From assembly GCA_017515945.1 (NCBI GenBank), contig JAFWDX010000483.1, positions 1 through 6,456 on the forward strand: a DNA stretch of 6,456 bases. The letters are read 5' to 3'. The notes beneath the pieces were generated by a model. The model was not told the DNA's origin and made no database searches. It worked only from the letters and a program-made list of their open reading frames with translations. Of the stretch, positions 1-6,421 are shown piece by piece; position 1 is the first letter of the stretch; every line of letters begins with the position of its first letter. Source of the stretch: Blautia sp. GTDB lineage: Bacteria > Bacillota > Clostridia > Lachnospirales > Lachnospiraceae. A program made the translations under genes and the position numbers.

Positions 1-53
1 AGAACCGTCCCCTGTGTGGTGCTCTGTGTGGTGGAGAACCCTCCCCTGTGTGG
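1..53. repeat. Two near-identical copies of a GAACCGTCCCC-type repeat arm
   Basis: AGAACCGTCCCCTGTGTGG at 1-19 recurs at 35-53 with a single G-to-C change (AGAACCCTCCCC...). The spacer between them also contains CTGTGTGGTG. The core GAACCGTCCCC is the same as in the right arm of the palindrome at 2313-2332, so this is probably the remaining part of a related element whose left part lies outside the window. The repeat ends just upstream of the rnhB ribosome binding site. Similarity is seen directly; membership of one family is inferred. Confidence 0.7.
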
Positions 54-89
54 CAGTCTGGTGTATCTGAGAAAGGAGTGGCAGAGAAC

Positions 90-848
90 ATGAAGACCAT
101 CGCGCAGATCCGCAGGGAGTTCGAGACGGCGGGTTGGGCGCATGCACAGACTTTATGTCTGGCGTATGCGGATGATCCGAGATCCGGTGTGCAGGCCATG
201 ATCAAAAAGGCGGCGCATGCCGCGCAAAGTCTTGAAAATGAACTCGCCAGGCTTCAGGCCATGAGGGAATACGAGGAGAAATACGCCCATGTGGGCCTGA
301 TCTGCGGGATTGACGAGGTCGGCCGCGGGCCATTGGCCGGTCCTGTCTTTGCCTGTGCCGTGATCCTTCCCCCTGACTGCAGGATCCTTTATCTGAATGA
401 TTCCAAGCAGCTGAGCGCGGCGAAAAGAGAAGAGCTCGATCAGGAGATCAGAGAAACTGCGATTGCTGTCGGCCTTGGATCCGTTTCACAGGAAAGGATC
501 GATGAGATCAACATCCTGCAGGCTACATATGAGGCTATGCGCCAGGCCGTCCGTGAGCTTACGCCCGGACCGTCTCTGCTTTTGGTGGATGCGGTCACGA
601 TTCCGGATATGGAGATCCCTCAGGTTCCTCTGATCAAGGGAGATACAAGGAGTGTTTCGATCGCCGCGGCGAGTATAGTCGCCAAGGTGGCACGGGACCG
701 GCTGATGGAGGAGTATGACCATGAATATCCTCAGTATGGCTTTGCTTCCAACAAAGGATATGGTTCCGCCGCCCACATAAAGGCGCTCAAAGAATATGGA
801 CCGTGCCCCCTGCATCGCCGCAGCTTTATTTCGGGAATAGTGAATTGA
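90..848 (+). CDS. rnhB: Ribonuclease HII
   Basis: Cytoplasmic endonuclease that cuts the RNA strand of RNA-DNA hybrids and nicks 5' of single ribonucleotides embedded in DNA, using divalent metal. With the ATG at 90 the protein has 252 residues, close to the usual length of Firmicutes RNase HII. The first ~65 residues form a charged, probably helical N-terminal extension typical of the Bacillus-type enzyme. The catalytic domain opens with GIDEVGRGPLAGPV. The four expected acidic residues are D75, E76, D167 (LLVDAV) and D185 (KGDTRS), followed by the conserved SIAAASIVAKVARDR segment. The frame stays open back to a GTG at 48, but that start would lie inside the upstream repeat and would translate it. 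ATG 90 has AAAGGAG at 72-78, a rather long 11-nt spacing, and a GTG at 78 is a weaker alternative. yraN follows 18 nt downstream, suggesting cotranscription. Confidence 0.95.
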   Translation: MKTIAQIRREFETAGWAHAQTLCLAYADDPRSGVQAMIKKAAHAAQSLENELARLQAMREYEEKYAHVGLICGIDEVGRGPLAGPVFACAVILPPDCRILYLNDSKQLSAAKREELDQEIRETAIAVGLGSVSQERIDEINILQATYEAMRQAVRELTPGPSLLLVDAVTIPDMEIPQVPLIKGDTRSVSIAAASIVAKVARDRLMEEYDHEYPQYGFASNKGYGSAAHIKALKEYGPCPLHRRSFISGIVN

Positions 849-866
849 AAATCAAGGATGGATCAC

Positions 867-1241
867 ATGACAGATAAACCCCTCAATAAGCGCCTGCTTG
901 GCGCGGAAAAAGAAAACCTGGCTGCCGCGTGGCTGGAAGACCAGGGTCTGCGTATCCTTGCCCGCAATTACAGATGCCGCCTGGGAGAGATCGACCTGAT
1001 CGCGAAGGATCAGGAGACGGTTGTCTTTCTTGAAATCAAATACAGAAAAAATCCGGATAAAGGCGAAGCAGTCTGGGCTGTGGATATGCGTAAACAGCGT
1101 GTGATCAGCAAGGTGGCGAAATATTATCTGACTGCTGTATTTCGTTCAGTGGATATACCCTGCCGATTTGATGTGATCGGGATCGACGGTGAACAGATCA
1201 CCTGGATCAGAAATGCGTTTGACTATATTGGAAAAAGGTAA
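867..1241 (+). CDS. yraN: UPF0102 (YraN) family PD-(D/E)XK nuclease-like protein
   Basis: A 124-residue protein of the UPF0102/YraN family, which has a restriction-endonuclease-like (PD-(D/E)XK) fold and no well-established cellular role; it is commonly found beside rnhB, as here. The family pattern is clear: an N-terminal helix GAEKENLAAAWLEDQG (residues 12-27), NYRCRLGEIDLIA with the acidic D43, and VFLEIKYR with E56-x-K58 as the presumed metal/catalytic pair, then the C-terminal strand FDVIGID. The ATG at 867 is preferred because AAGGA at 854-858 lies 8 nt upstream; an in-frame ATG at 858 would overlap that ribosome binding site and adds only three residues. The TAA stop (1239-1241) lies inside the first arm of a palindromic repeat starting at 1238. 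Confidence 0.92.
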   Translation: MTDKPLNKRLLGAEKENLAAAWLEDQGLRILARNYRCRLGEIDLIAKDQETVVFLEIKYRKNPDKGEAVWAVDMRKQRVISKVAKYYLTAVFRSVDIPCRFDVIGIDGEQITWIRNAFDYIGKR

Positions 1242-1270
1242 CTGTGAAGGAGCATGTAATAAGCAGTTAC
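1238..1270. repeat. GTAACTG...CAGTTAC palindromic repeat, copy 1
   Basis: Inverted 7-bp arms, GTAACTG (1238-1244) and CAGTTAC (1264-1270), enclose 19 nt. The first 15 bases, GTAACTGTGAAGGAG, are an exact reverse complement of 6437-6451, so this copy is inverted relative to the one after der. The arm supplies the TAA stop of yraN. GTAACTGTGAAGGAG here and CTGAACAGTTAC at 1381-1392 are the same two ends that bound the 34-bp copies, so 1238-1392 may be one longer element. Confidence 0.75.
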
Positions 1271-1328
1271 GAAAAAAGAGGATATTGACCGTATGGATCG
1301 TGGTAATAAAATGATAAGTGCCGAAAAC

Positions 1329-1393
1329 GGAACTGTTCCGTCAGCGCCTCGCATTTTCTGCGAGGTGCGTAAGAAAAAAGCTGAACAGTTACC
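1329..1393. repeat. Nested hairpin repeat, long member of the GTAACTG family
   Basis: Outer arms AACTGTTC (1331-1338) and GAACAGTT (1383-1390) enclose an inner 10-bp stem (1344-1353 with 1359-1368, one G-T pair) with loop TTTTC. The right end CTGAACAGTTAC (1381-1392) is the reverse complement of the GTAACTGTTCAG end seen at 3545 and 6418. A 13-nt palindrome, CGGAACTGTTCCG, sits at 1328-1340. The element lies in the open frame ahead of the preferred pgeF start, so it is either leader sequence or the coding sequence of an unusual N-terminal extension. Confidence 0.7.
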
Positions 1394-1445
1394 TGAAAAC
1401 CACAGCCTGACAGGGATTCGATGGAAGGCTGCAGAGCCTGACCGG

Positions 1446-2273
1446 ATGAGGGTAAACGAAAAGAATGGCGTCGTATGGCTGACCGGGCCTTTCCTGACAG
1501 AAATGGGTGAGTTTATACATGGCTTCAGCACCAGGATCGGCGGAGTCAGCGAAGGGGATCTCGCCAGTATGAATCTGAGCTTCTCCAGAGGCGACAGTCC
1601 GGAATCGGTCCGGGAAAATTTCGCCCGGATCAGCGGGGCGATCGGTTTTGAGCCTTCACAGATGGTCTTTTCCTGTCAGACACATACAGCCAACGTGCGG
1701 ATCGTAACCAGGCAGGATTGCGGAAACGGTTTTGAACGAAAGCAGGCTTTTAAAGATGTGGATGGGATGATCACAGATGAACCCGGTGTGATCCTTACGA
1801 CTTTTTACGCGGACTGTGTACCGCTGTTTTTCGTGGATCCCGTGCACAGGGCCGCAGGTCTTTCCCACTCCGGATGGAGAGGAACGGCTGCCCGGATCGG
1901 GGCTGTGACCGCAGAACGGATGAAAGAGGCCTTTGGCACGAGACCGGAAGATCTGCGCGTGGCCATCGGTCCGTCGATCTGCGCTGACTGCTACGAAGTG
2001 AGCGGGGATGTCATACGTGCGTTTGACGAGATTTTTTCTCCGGAAGAGAGAAAACATATATATCGTCAGGGAGGCGGTCCGGACAAGTACCAGCTTGATC
2101 TGTGGCAGGCCAACCGCCTGATCTTGCAGCAGGCCGGCATACCGGAGGAAAATATCCATCTCCCCGGGATCTGTACATGCTGCAATCCGGACCTGCTGTT
2201 TTCACATCGGGCCACGGGCGGCAGACGGGGCAATCTGGCCGGATTTCTGGGAGTAACTCAGGGGGCCTGCTGA
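1446..2273 (+). CDS. pgeF: Peptidoglycan editing factor PgeF / YfiH (laccase-domain, LACC1-like) protein
   Basis: Cytosolic protein of the YfiH/YlmD/LACC1 family. Members have been described as polyphenol oxidases, as purine nucleoside phosphorylase/adenosine deaminase-type enzymes, and in E. coli as an editor of muropeptide precursors, so the precise substrate here is open. With the ATG at 1446 the protein has 275 residues, the normal family length, and begins MRVNEKNGVVWL before HGFSTRIGGVSEG. The metal-binding triad is visible as H80 (SCQTH), C124 (YADCVPL) and H141 (LSHSGWRG). The C-terminal GICTCCNPDLLFSHRATGGRRGN signature is complete. The start is uncertain: the frame is open to an ATG at 1293 with AGAGG at 1277-1281, giving 326 residues, whereas ATG 1446 has only GGAAGG 17 nt upstream. 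The extension would be encoded largely by a palindromic repeat, so I favour 1446 on homology. The TGA stop is the start of the downstream palindrome. Confidence 0.9.
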   Translation: MRVNEKNGVVWLTGPFLTEMGEFIHGFSTRIGGVSEGDLASMNLSFSRGDSPESVRENFARISGAIGFEPSQMVFSCQTHTANVRIVTRQDCGNGFERKQAFKDVDGMITDEPGVILTTFYADCVPLFFVDPVHRAAGLSHSGWRGTAARIGAVTAERMKEAFGTRPEDLRVAIGPSICADCYEVSGDVIRAFDEIFSPEERKHIYRQGGGPDKYQLDLWQANRLILQQAGIPEENIHLPGICTCCNPDLLFSHRATGGRRGNLAGFLGVTQGAC

Positions 2274-2332
2274 AACAAGGGGACGGTTCCCCGTTTCACT
2301 TTAGTGAAATGAGGAACCGTCCCCTTGTTTCA
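2271..2332. repeat. 62-bp palindromic element with perfect 20-bp arms (GGAACCGTCCCC family)
   Basis: The left arm at 2271-2290 (TGAAACAAGGGGACGG...) and the right arm at 2313-2332 are perfect 20-bp reverse complements. The 22-nt centre holds a second stem, TTTCAC (2294-2299) with GTGAAA (2304-2309), around TTTA. The element fills almost the whole 73-bp gap between the convergent pgeF and prs genes, and its first three bases are the pgeF stop codon. It resembles REP-like or miniature mobile palindromes in architecture. As RNA it would form a strong hairpin from either strand, so it might block readthrough between the two genes, but no U-tract follows it and it is not a classical intrinsic terminator. 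Confidence 0.85.
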
Positions 2333-2346
2333 ACCCTTCTCCAGGT

Positions 2347-3519
2347 TCAGGCTTTGCCGACTCTTTTGAGCAGGGACATGATCCTTTCATTGCTTGACCG
2401 GACTCTGTCCACGGATACATCATGGTTGATCGTATCGATAATGCTGGCCAGATACCGGCTCATATTGGCCTCCAGATAATATGGACGCGTAAGGAGCTCA
2501 GGAATCCTGTAATTCAGGTTGGTCGTGATCACCTTGGTGATCCATCCTTTTTCATAATATTCATCAAATTTATCCAGACCATCCGTGAACAGGCCATAAG
2601 TGGTGCAGATAAAGACACGCCGTGCGCCGCGTTTTTTGATCTGCATGGCCACATCCAGCATGCTTTCACCGGAGGAGATCATGTCATCGATGATGACGAC
2701 ATCCTTATCCGTGACAGAATCACCCAGGAACTCATGGGCGACGATCGGGTTTTTGCCGTTGACCACGGTGGAGTAATCGCGCCGCTTATAAAACATGCCC
2801 ATATCCACGCCCAGGATATTGGAAAAATAAACCGCCCGGGACATGGCTCCCTCATCAGGACTGATGATCATAAGATGGTCATTGTCCACTTTGAAATCGG
2901 GCACATTGCGTACCAGAGCCTTCAAAAACTGGTACGTAGGATAGAAGTTGTCGAATCCGCTCAACGGAATGGAATTCTGCACCCGCGGATCATGGGCGTC
3001 AAAGGTGATCAGGTTGGATACGCCCATATCGGCGAGCTCACGAAGGGCCAGGGCGCAGTCAAGTGATTCCCTCTTTGTCCGGCGGTGCTGCCGTCCTTCA
3101 TACAGAAATGGCATGATCACGCTGATCCTGTGCGCTTTGCCTGTCGCGGCCGAGATGATCCGCTTAAGATCCTGGAAATGGTTATCCGGGGACATATGAT
3201 TTTCATGCCCGCAGACGGAATAAGTCAGGCTGTAGTTTGTGATATCCACCATGATAAAAAGATCGGTCCCGCGCACAGACTCACGGATGATCCCTTTGCC
3301 TTCACCGGTGCCGAAACGCGGACACTCACAGTCCAGGAGAAAACTTTTTTCACAGTATCCCTCGGGAGTGAGGCCGATCTGCCTGCGTGCGATCTGATCC
3401 CTGCGGTACTTGACCAGCTTTTTGTCAACCTCCTCAGCCAGCTCTCTGCAGCCCTCCAGGGCGGCGATGCGGATCGGTGCGACGGGCATGGATTTTTCCA
3501 GCGGCTCGAAATTTGCCAT
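2347..3519 (-). CDS. prs: Ribose-phosphate pyrophosphokinase (PRPP synthetase), long divergent form
   Basis: Predicted to convert ribose 5-phosphate and ATP into PRPP, the precursor for purine, pyrimidine, NAD, histidine and tryptophan synthesis. At 390 residues it is longer than the usual ~315, mainly through about 60-70 extra N-terminal residues. Family landmarks are present but divergent: SVRGTDLFI (81-89), EGRQHRRTKRE (141-151) where classical enzymes have an ARQDRK loop, FDAHD (173-177) in place of DLHA with the histidine kept, SPDEGA (220-225), KRRDYS (245-250), and the PRPP-binding IIDDMISSGES (276-286) in place of DDMIDTGGT. The start at 3519 is well supported by GGGGAGGG a few bases upstream. 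The gene is monocistronic in this window, convergent with pgeF and divergent from the radical SAM gene. A specialised or unregulated paralogue is possible if a classical prs exists elsewhere. Confidence 0.88.
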   Translation of the reverse strand: MANFEPLEKSMPVAPIRIAALEGCRELAEEVDKKLVKYRRDQIARRQIGLTPEGYCEKSFLLDCECPRFGTGEGKGIIRESVRGTDLFIMVDITNYSLTYSVCGHENHMSPDNHFQDLKRIISAATGKAHRISVIMPFLYEGRQHRRTKRESLDCALALRELADMGVSNLITFDAHDPRVQNSIPLSGFDNFYPTYQFLKALVRNVPDFKVDNDHLMIISPDEGAMSRAVYFSNILGVDMGMFYKRRDYSTVVNGKNPIVAHEFLGDSVTDKDVVIIDDMISSGESMLDVAMQIKKRGARRVFICTTYGLFTDGLDKFDEYYEKGWITKVITTNLNYRIPELLTRPYYLEANMSRYLASIIDTINHDVSVDRVRSSNERIMSLLKRVGKA

Positions 3520-3544
3520 GATTCCCTCCCCTTATTCATTTTGT

Positions 3545-3578
3545 GTAACTGTTCAGTCACAAGTGCCTTCACAGTTCC
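3545..3578. repeat. GTAACTG...CAGTT palindromic repeat, copy in the prs leader
   Basis: A 34-bp copy starting GTAACTGTTCAGTCA, whose first 15 bases are identical to 6418-6432, and ending CCTTCACAGTTCC, with CCTTCACAGTT shared with the 6418 copy. The arms pair over AACTGT (3547-3552) and ACAGTT (3571-3576), and the outer bases are degenerate. It lies between the proposed prs promoter and the prs ribosome binding site, so it would be part of the prs 5' untranslated RNA. Confidence 0.75.
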
Positions 3579-3605
3579 TTCATTTTCAGTTATCTTTCCC
3601 TCTGA

Positions 3606-3635
3606 GTTATATCATCAGACCGGGGGGAGCGTCAA
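3606..3635 (-). promoter_or_regulatory. Putative sigma-A promoter for prs
   Basis: Read on the minus strand, a -35 box TTGACG (3635-3630) and a -10 box TATAAC (3611-3606) are separated by 18 nt. Transcription would start near 3600, giving a leader of roughly 80 nt that contains the repeat at 3545-3578. Match and spacing are good, but this is by eye only. Confidence 0.6.
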
Positions 3636-3643
3636 GGTATTTG

Positions 3644-3672
3644 TTGATTTTCCACCTGAAAATTGGTATGAT
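3644..3672 (+). promoter_or_regulatory. Putative sigma-A promoter for the radical SAM-der pair
   Basis: A -35 box TTGATT (3644-3649) and a -10 box TATGAT (3667-3672) have the ideal 17-nt spacing. A start near 3680 would give a leader of about 60 nt to the ATG at 3742. A perfect TATAAT at 3695-3700 is a second possible -10, but its -35 region (about 3672-3677) is weak. The -35 box is only 9 nt from that of the divergent prs promoter, so the two could interfere or share a regulator. Confidence 0.6.
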
Positions 3673-3741
3673 ACAGAATGAGTTTTTATGACTGTATAAT
3701 ATACTTACCCGATCAAATAAACTGAAAGAAAGGCATGATAT

Positions 3742-5154
3742 ATGTCTCAGGTTCCTAAAAAACATTCGATTGCTTCTGTACTGCCCGGCAGTATTGCCGG
3801 GGAACTGGGCATTGAGCCCGGAGACAGGCTGGTTTCGGTCAACGGAGAGCCGGTTGGAGATATTTTTGATTACCGGTATATGACAAATGAGGAATACCTG
3901 ACTATAGAGATCGAAAAAGCAGACGGTGAGATCTGGGAAGTGGAAATCGAAAAAGAGTTTGAGGAGGATCTGGGCATGGAGTTTTCCCAGAGCCTGATGG
4001 ATGCGTACCGCTCCTGTTCAAACCGCTGCATTTTCTGCTTTATAGATCAGATGCCGCCGGGCATGCGGTCTACGCTGTATTTTAAGGATGATGATTCCCG
4101 GCTTTCTTTTCTGCAGGGCAATTATGTGACGCTCACGAACATGAGTGATAAGGATCTGGACCGGATCATACAGTACCGGATGGAGCCGGTCAATATTTCC
4201 TTTCAGGCGATGAACCCCGAGCTGCGGTGCAGGATGCTGCGCAACCGCTTTGCCGGAGAATCCCTGAAAAAGGCCCGCAGGCTTTACGAAGCGGGGATCC
4301 GGATGAATGGCCAGATCGTCCTGTGTAAAGGATATAATGACGGGGATGAGCTGGACCGGTCGATCCGGGAACTGGCTGATTACGCGCCTGTACTCGAAAG
4401 CCTCTCCGTGGTACCTGTTGGGCTGACGCGTTTCCGCGACGGCCTCGAACCACTGGAGCCGTTTACCCGGGAGGATGCCCGTCAGGTCCTTTCGCTTATA
4501 CATGACTGGCAGCACAGGATGCTTAAGCGCTGCGGCCTGCATTTCGTCCATGCTTCGGATGAATGGTACATATTGGCCGGTGAGCCGCTGCCACCTGAGG
4601 AGAACTATGACGGATATCTGCAGCTGGAAAATGGCGTAGGGATGCTGCGGCTGCAGGAAACGGAGTTCTATGAAGCACTTGAGCGGGCCGTGCCGGATGA
4701 GAGGCAGGTGAGGGCCACCATCGCTACCGGCGCGCTGGCCGCGCCTTTTCTGCAGCGTTATATGAAGGATCTGCAGAGCAGATATCCAGGCGTACAGGCA
4801 GAGGTGCGCAGCATACGCAATGATTTTTTCGGTGAACAGATCACGGTTTCCGGTCTGATCACCGGCCGGGATCTGACCGCACAGCTGTCGGGCACAGAAC
4901 TGGGCGAAAAGCTCCTGCTCCCCTGCAATATGCTGAGAGATCAGGAGGATGTTTTTCTTGATGATGTGACGACGGGAGAGCTTTCAGAGCGGCTGGGGGT
5001 ACCGGTCGTGATCGTGGAAGAGGGCGGCGCCGCGCTGCTGGAGGCAGTGCTGAATCCGCCGGCAGGAAATAAACGTAAAAGGAGACAGACATATGAGCAA
5101 ACCGGTGGTGGCGATCGTCGGGCGGCCGAATGTGGGCAAATCGACCCTGTTTAA
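3742..5154 (+). CDS. PDZ-radical SAM-DUF512 protein of unknown function
   Basis: A 470-residue protein with three parts. Residues ~8-70 form a PDZ-like domain (VLPGSIAGELGIEPGDRLVS...NGEPV). A radical SAM core follows with the 4Fe-4S motif C92-SNR-C96-IF-C99, then KDDDSRLSFLQGNYVTLTN. The C-terminal part (from about residue 290 to 440) is the DUF512 region. Family knowledge: this architecture (TIGR03279-like) is widespread in Clostridia and cyanobacteria, its reaction is not known, and it is typically found next to der, as here. The ATG at 3742 is preceded by AAAGG at 3729-3733 with 8-nt spacing. The natural end of the family fold seems to be near GGAALLEAVLNP (about residue 443); the last ~25, very basic and polar, residues are read through the der ribosome binding site and start codon in another frame. 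It should be cotranscribed with der. Confidence 0.9.
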   Translation: MSQVPKKHSIASVLPGSIAGELGIEPGDRLVSVNGEPVGDIFDYRYMTNEEYLTIEIEKADGEIWEVEIEKEFEEDLGMEFSQSLMDAYRSCSNRCIFCFIDQMPPGMRSTLYFKDDDSRLSFLQGNYVTLTNMSDKDLDRIIQYRMEPVNISFQAMNPELRCRMLRNRFAGESLKKARRLYEAGIRMNGQIVLCKGYNDGDELDRSIRELADYAPVLESLSVVPVGLTRFRDGLEPLEPFTREDARQVLSLIHDWQHRMLKRCGLHFVHASDEWYILAGEPLPPEENYDGYLQLENGVGMLRLQETEFYEALERAVPDERQVRATIATGALAAPFLQRYMKDLQSRYPGVQAEVRSIRNDFFGEQITVSGLITGRDLTAQLSGTELGEKLLLPCNMLRDQEDVFLDDVTTGELSERLGVPVVIVEEGGAALLEAVLNPPAGNKRKRRQTYEQTGGGDRRAAECGQIDPV

Positions 5155-6421
5155 TGCGCTGGCCGGCAGCAAGATCGCCATTGTACAGGATACGCCCGGC
5201 GTGACCCGGGATCGTATTTACGCAGATGTGACATGGCTGGACAAATCATTTACACTGATCGATACCGGCGGGATCGAGCCTGACAGCAATGATATCATTC
5301 TCTCTCAGATGAGGGAACAGGCGCAGATCGCGATCGATACGGCTGACGTGATCCTTTTTCTGACGGATGTACGTCAGGGAATGGTGGATGCGGACGCAAA
5401 AGTGGCGGACATGCTTCGCCGCAGCCGCAAACCTGTCCTGCTGGTCGTAAATAAAGTGGACAGCACAGCCAAGTTCATGATGGATGTGTACGAGTTTTAC
5501 AATCTCGGCATCGGAGAGCCGATCCCCATCTCATCGGCCAACCGTCAGGGACTGGGCGATATGCTTGACGAGATCGTAAAGCATTTTCCGCAGGATCTGG
5601 ATGAATCGGAAGAGGAGGATATCCCGCGCATTGCCATTGTTGGTAAACCGAACGTGGGTAAATCATCTCTCATAAACAGGATCCTCGGAGAGGAGAGACT
5701 GATCGTCTCAGATATAGCGGGTACGACCAGGGACGCCGTGGATGCGAGGGTGACCTGGGAGGGGAAAGACTATATCTTTATCGATACGGCCGGACTGCGC
5801 CGGAAAGGCAAGATCCGGGAGGAGATCGAGCGCTACAGTGTCATCCGCACTGTGACCGCAGTGGAGCGTGCAGATGTGGCCGTCCTGGTCATAGACGCAC
5901 AGGAGGGGGTCACAGAACAGGATGCGCGCATCGCCGGAGTCGCCCATGAAAAAGGCAAAGGCATGATCATCGCCGTAAATAAATGGGATGCCATCGAAAA
6001 AGACGACAAGACCATTTATCAGTATACCCGGAAGATCAGAGAGGTGCTCTCTTATATGCCATACGCACAGCTGGTCTTTATTTCGGCAAAGACCGGACTG
6101 CGGGTAAGCAGGCTTTTCGAGACACTGGAGGCAGTCATTGAGAATCAGACCCTCCGCATACAGACGGGCGTCCTCAACGAAATCCTGGCGGAGGCCGTCG
6201 CCATGCAGCAGCCACCCTCTGACAAGGGCAAGAGGCTCAAGATCTACTACATGACGCAGGTGTCAGTCAAACCGCCGACATTTGTTGTCTTCGTCAATGA
6301 CAAAGAGCTGATGCATTTTTCATATGTGCGCTATATTGAAAACAAGATACGTGAGGCTTTCGGCTTTGCCGGCACACCGCTTAAGTTCCTGATTCGTGAG
6401 CGCAGTGAAAAAAACCTGTAA
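5093..6421 (+). CDS. der: Ribosome biogenesis GTPase Der (EngA)
   Basis: Essential tandem GTPase that acts in late assembly of the 50S ribosomal subunit. The 442 residues match the family length and order. G domain 1 has GRPNVGKS (10-17), the DTPGVTRD switch (33-40), DTGG (57-60) and NKVD (120-123). An acidic linker (DLDESEEEDIP) leads to G domain 2 with GKPNVGKS (184-191), DIAGTTRD, DTAG (231-234) and NKWD (296-299) followed by SAKTG. The C-terminal ~80 residues form the KH-like RNA-binding domain (KIYYMTQVSVKPPTFVVFVND...). The ATG at 5093 has AAAAGGAG at 5077-5084, 8 nt upstream. It begins 62 nt before the end of the DUF512 gene, so translational coupling is likely. The TAA stop (6419-6421) lies within the arm of a palindromic repeat. 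Confidence 0.97.
   Translation: MSKPVVAIVGRPNVGKSTLFNALAGSKIAIVQDTPGVTRDRIYADVTWLDKSFTLIDTGGIEPDSNDIILSQMREQAQIAIDTADVILFLTDVRQGMVDADAKVADMLRRSRKPVLLVVNKVDSTAKFMMDVYEFYNLGIGEPIPISSANRQGLGDMLDEIVKHFPQDLDESEEEDIPRIAIVGKPNVGKSSLINRILGEERLIVSDIAGTTRDAVDARVTWEGKDYIFIDTAGLRRKGKIREEIERYSVIRTVTAVERADVAVLVIDAQEGVTEQDARIAGVAHEKGKGMIIAVNKWDAIEKDDKTIYQYTRKIREVLSYMPYAQLVFISAKTGLRVSRLFETLEAVIENQTLRIQTGVLNEILAEAVAMQQPPSDKGKRLKIYYMTQVSVKPPTFVVFVNDKELMHFSYVRYIENKIREAFGFAGTPLKFLIRERSEKNL

Noticed and set aside
1238..1393. CRISPR-like array from the recurring CAGTTAC/GTAACTG units
   Set aside because: Units are inverted, unequally spaced and dispersed among genes, with no regular spacers and no cas genes.
1223..1531. 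Minus-strand open frame across the yraN-pgeF junction
   Set aside because: Built mainly from the repeat region and antisense pgeF, with no homology recognised; the hairpins explain the sequence better.
2271..2332. Classical rho-independent terminator
   Set aside because: The stem is strong but no T-run follows on either strand, so it is annotated as a palindromic repeat with only possible terminator activity.
2422..3066. Plus-strand open frame of 214 codons opposite prs
   Set aside because: Lies wholly antisense to a well-supported PRPP synthetase gene, with no convincing ribosome binding site and no recognisable domain; the composition is that of a mirrored coding frame.
3225..3572. Minus-strand open frame starting inside the repeat upstream of prs
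   Set aside because: Overlaps prs in another frame and its start is formed by the repeat; no protein features.
3085..3681. Plus-strand open frame of 198 codons spanning the prs 5' part and the intergenic region
   Set aside because: Antisense to prs and running through both proposed promoters; no family resemblance.
4018..4551. Minus-strand open frame of 177 codons inside the DUF512 gene
   Set aside because: Shadow of the radical SAM coding region; antisense reading gives no known motif.
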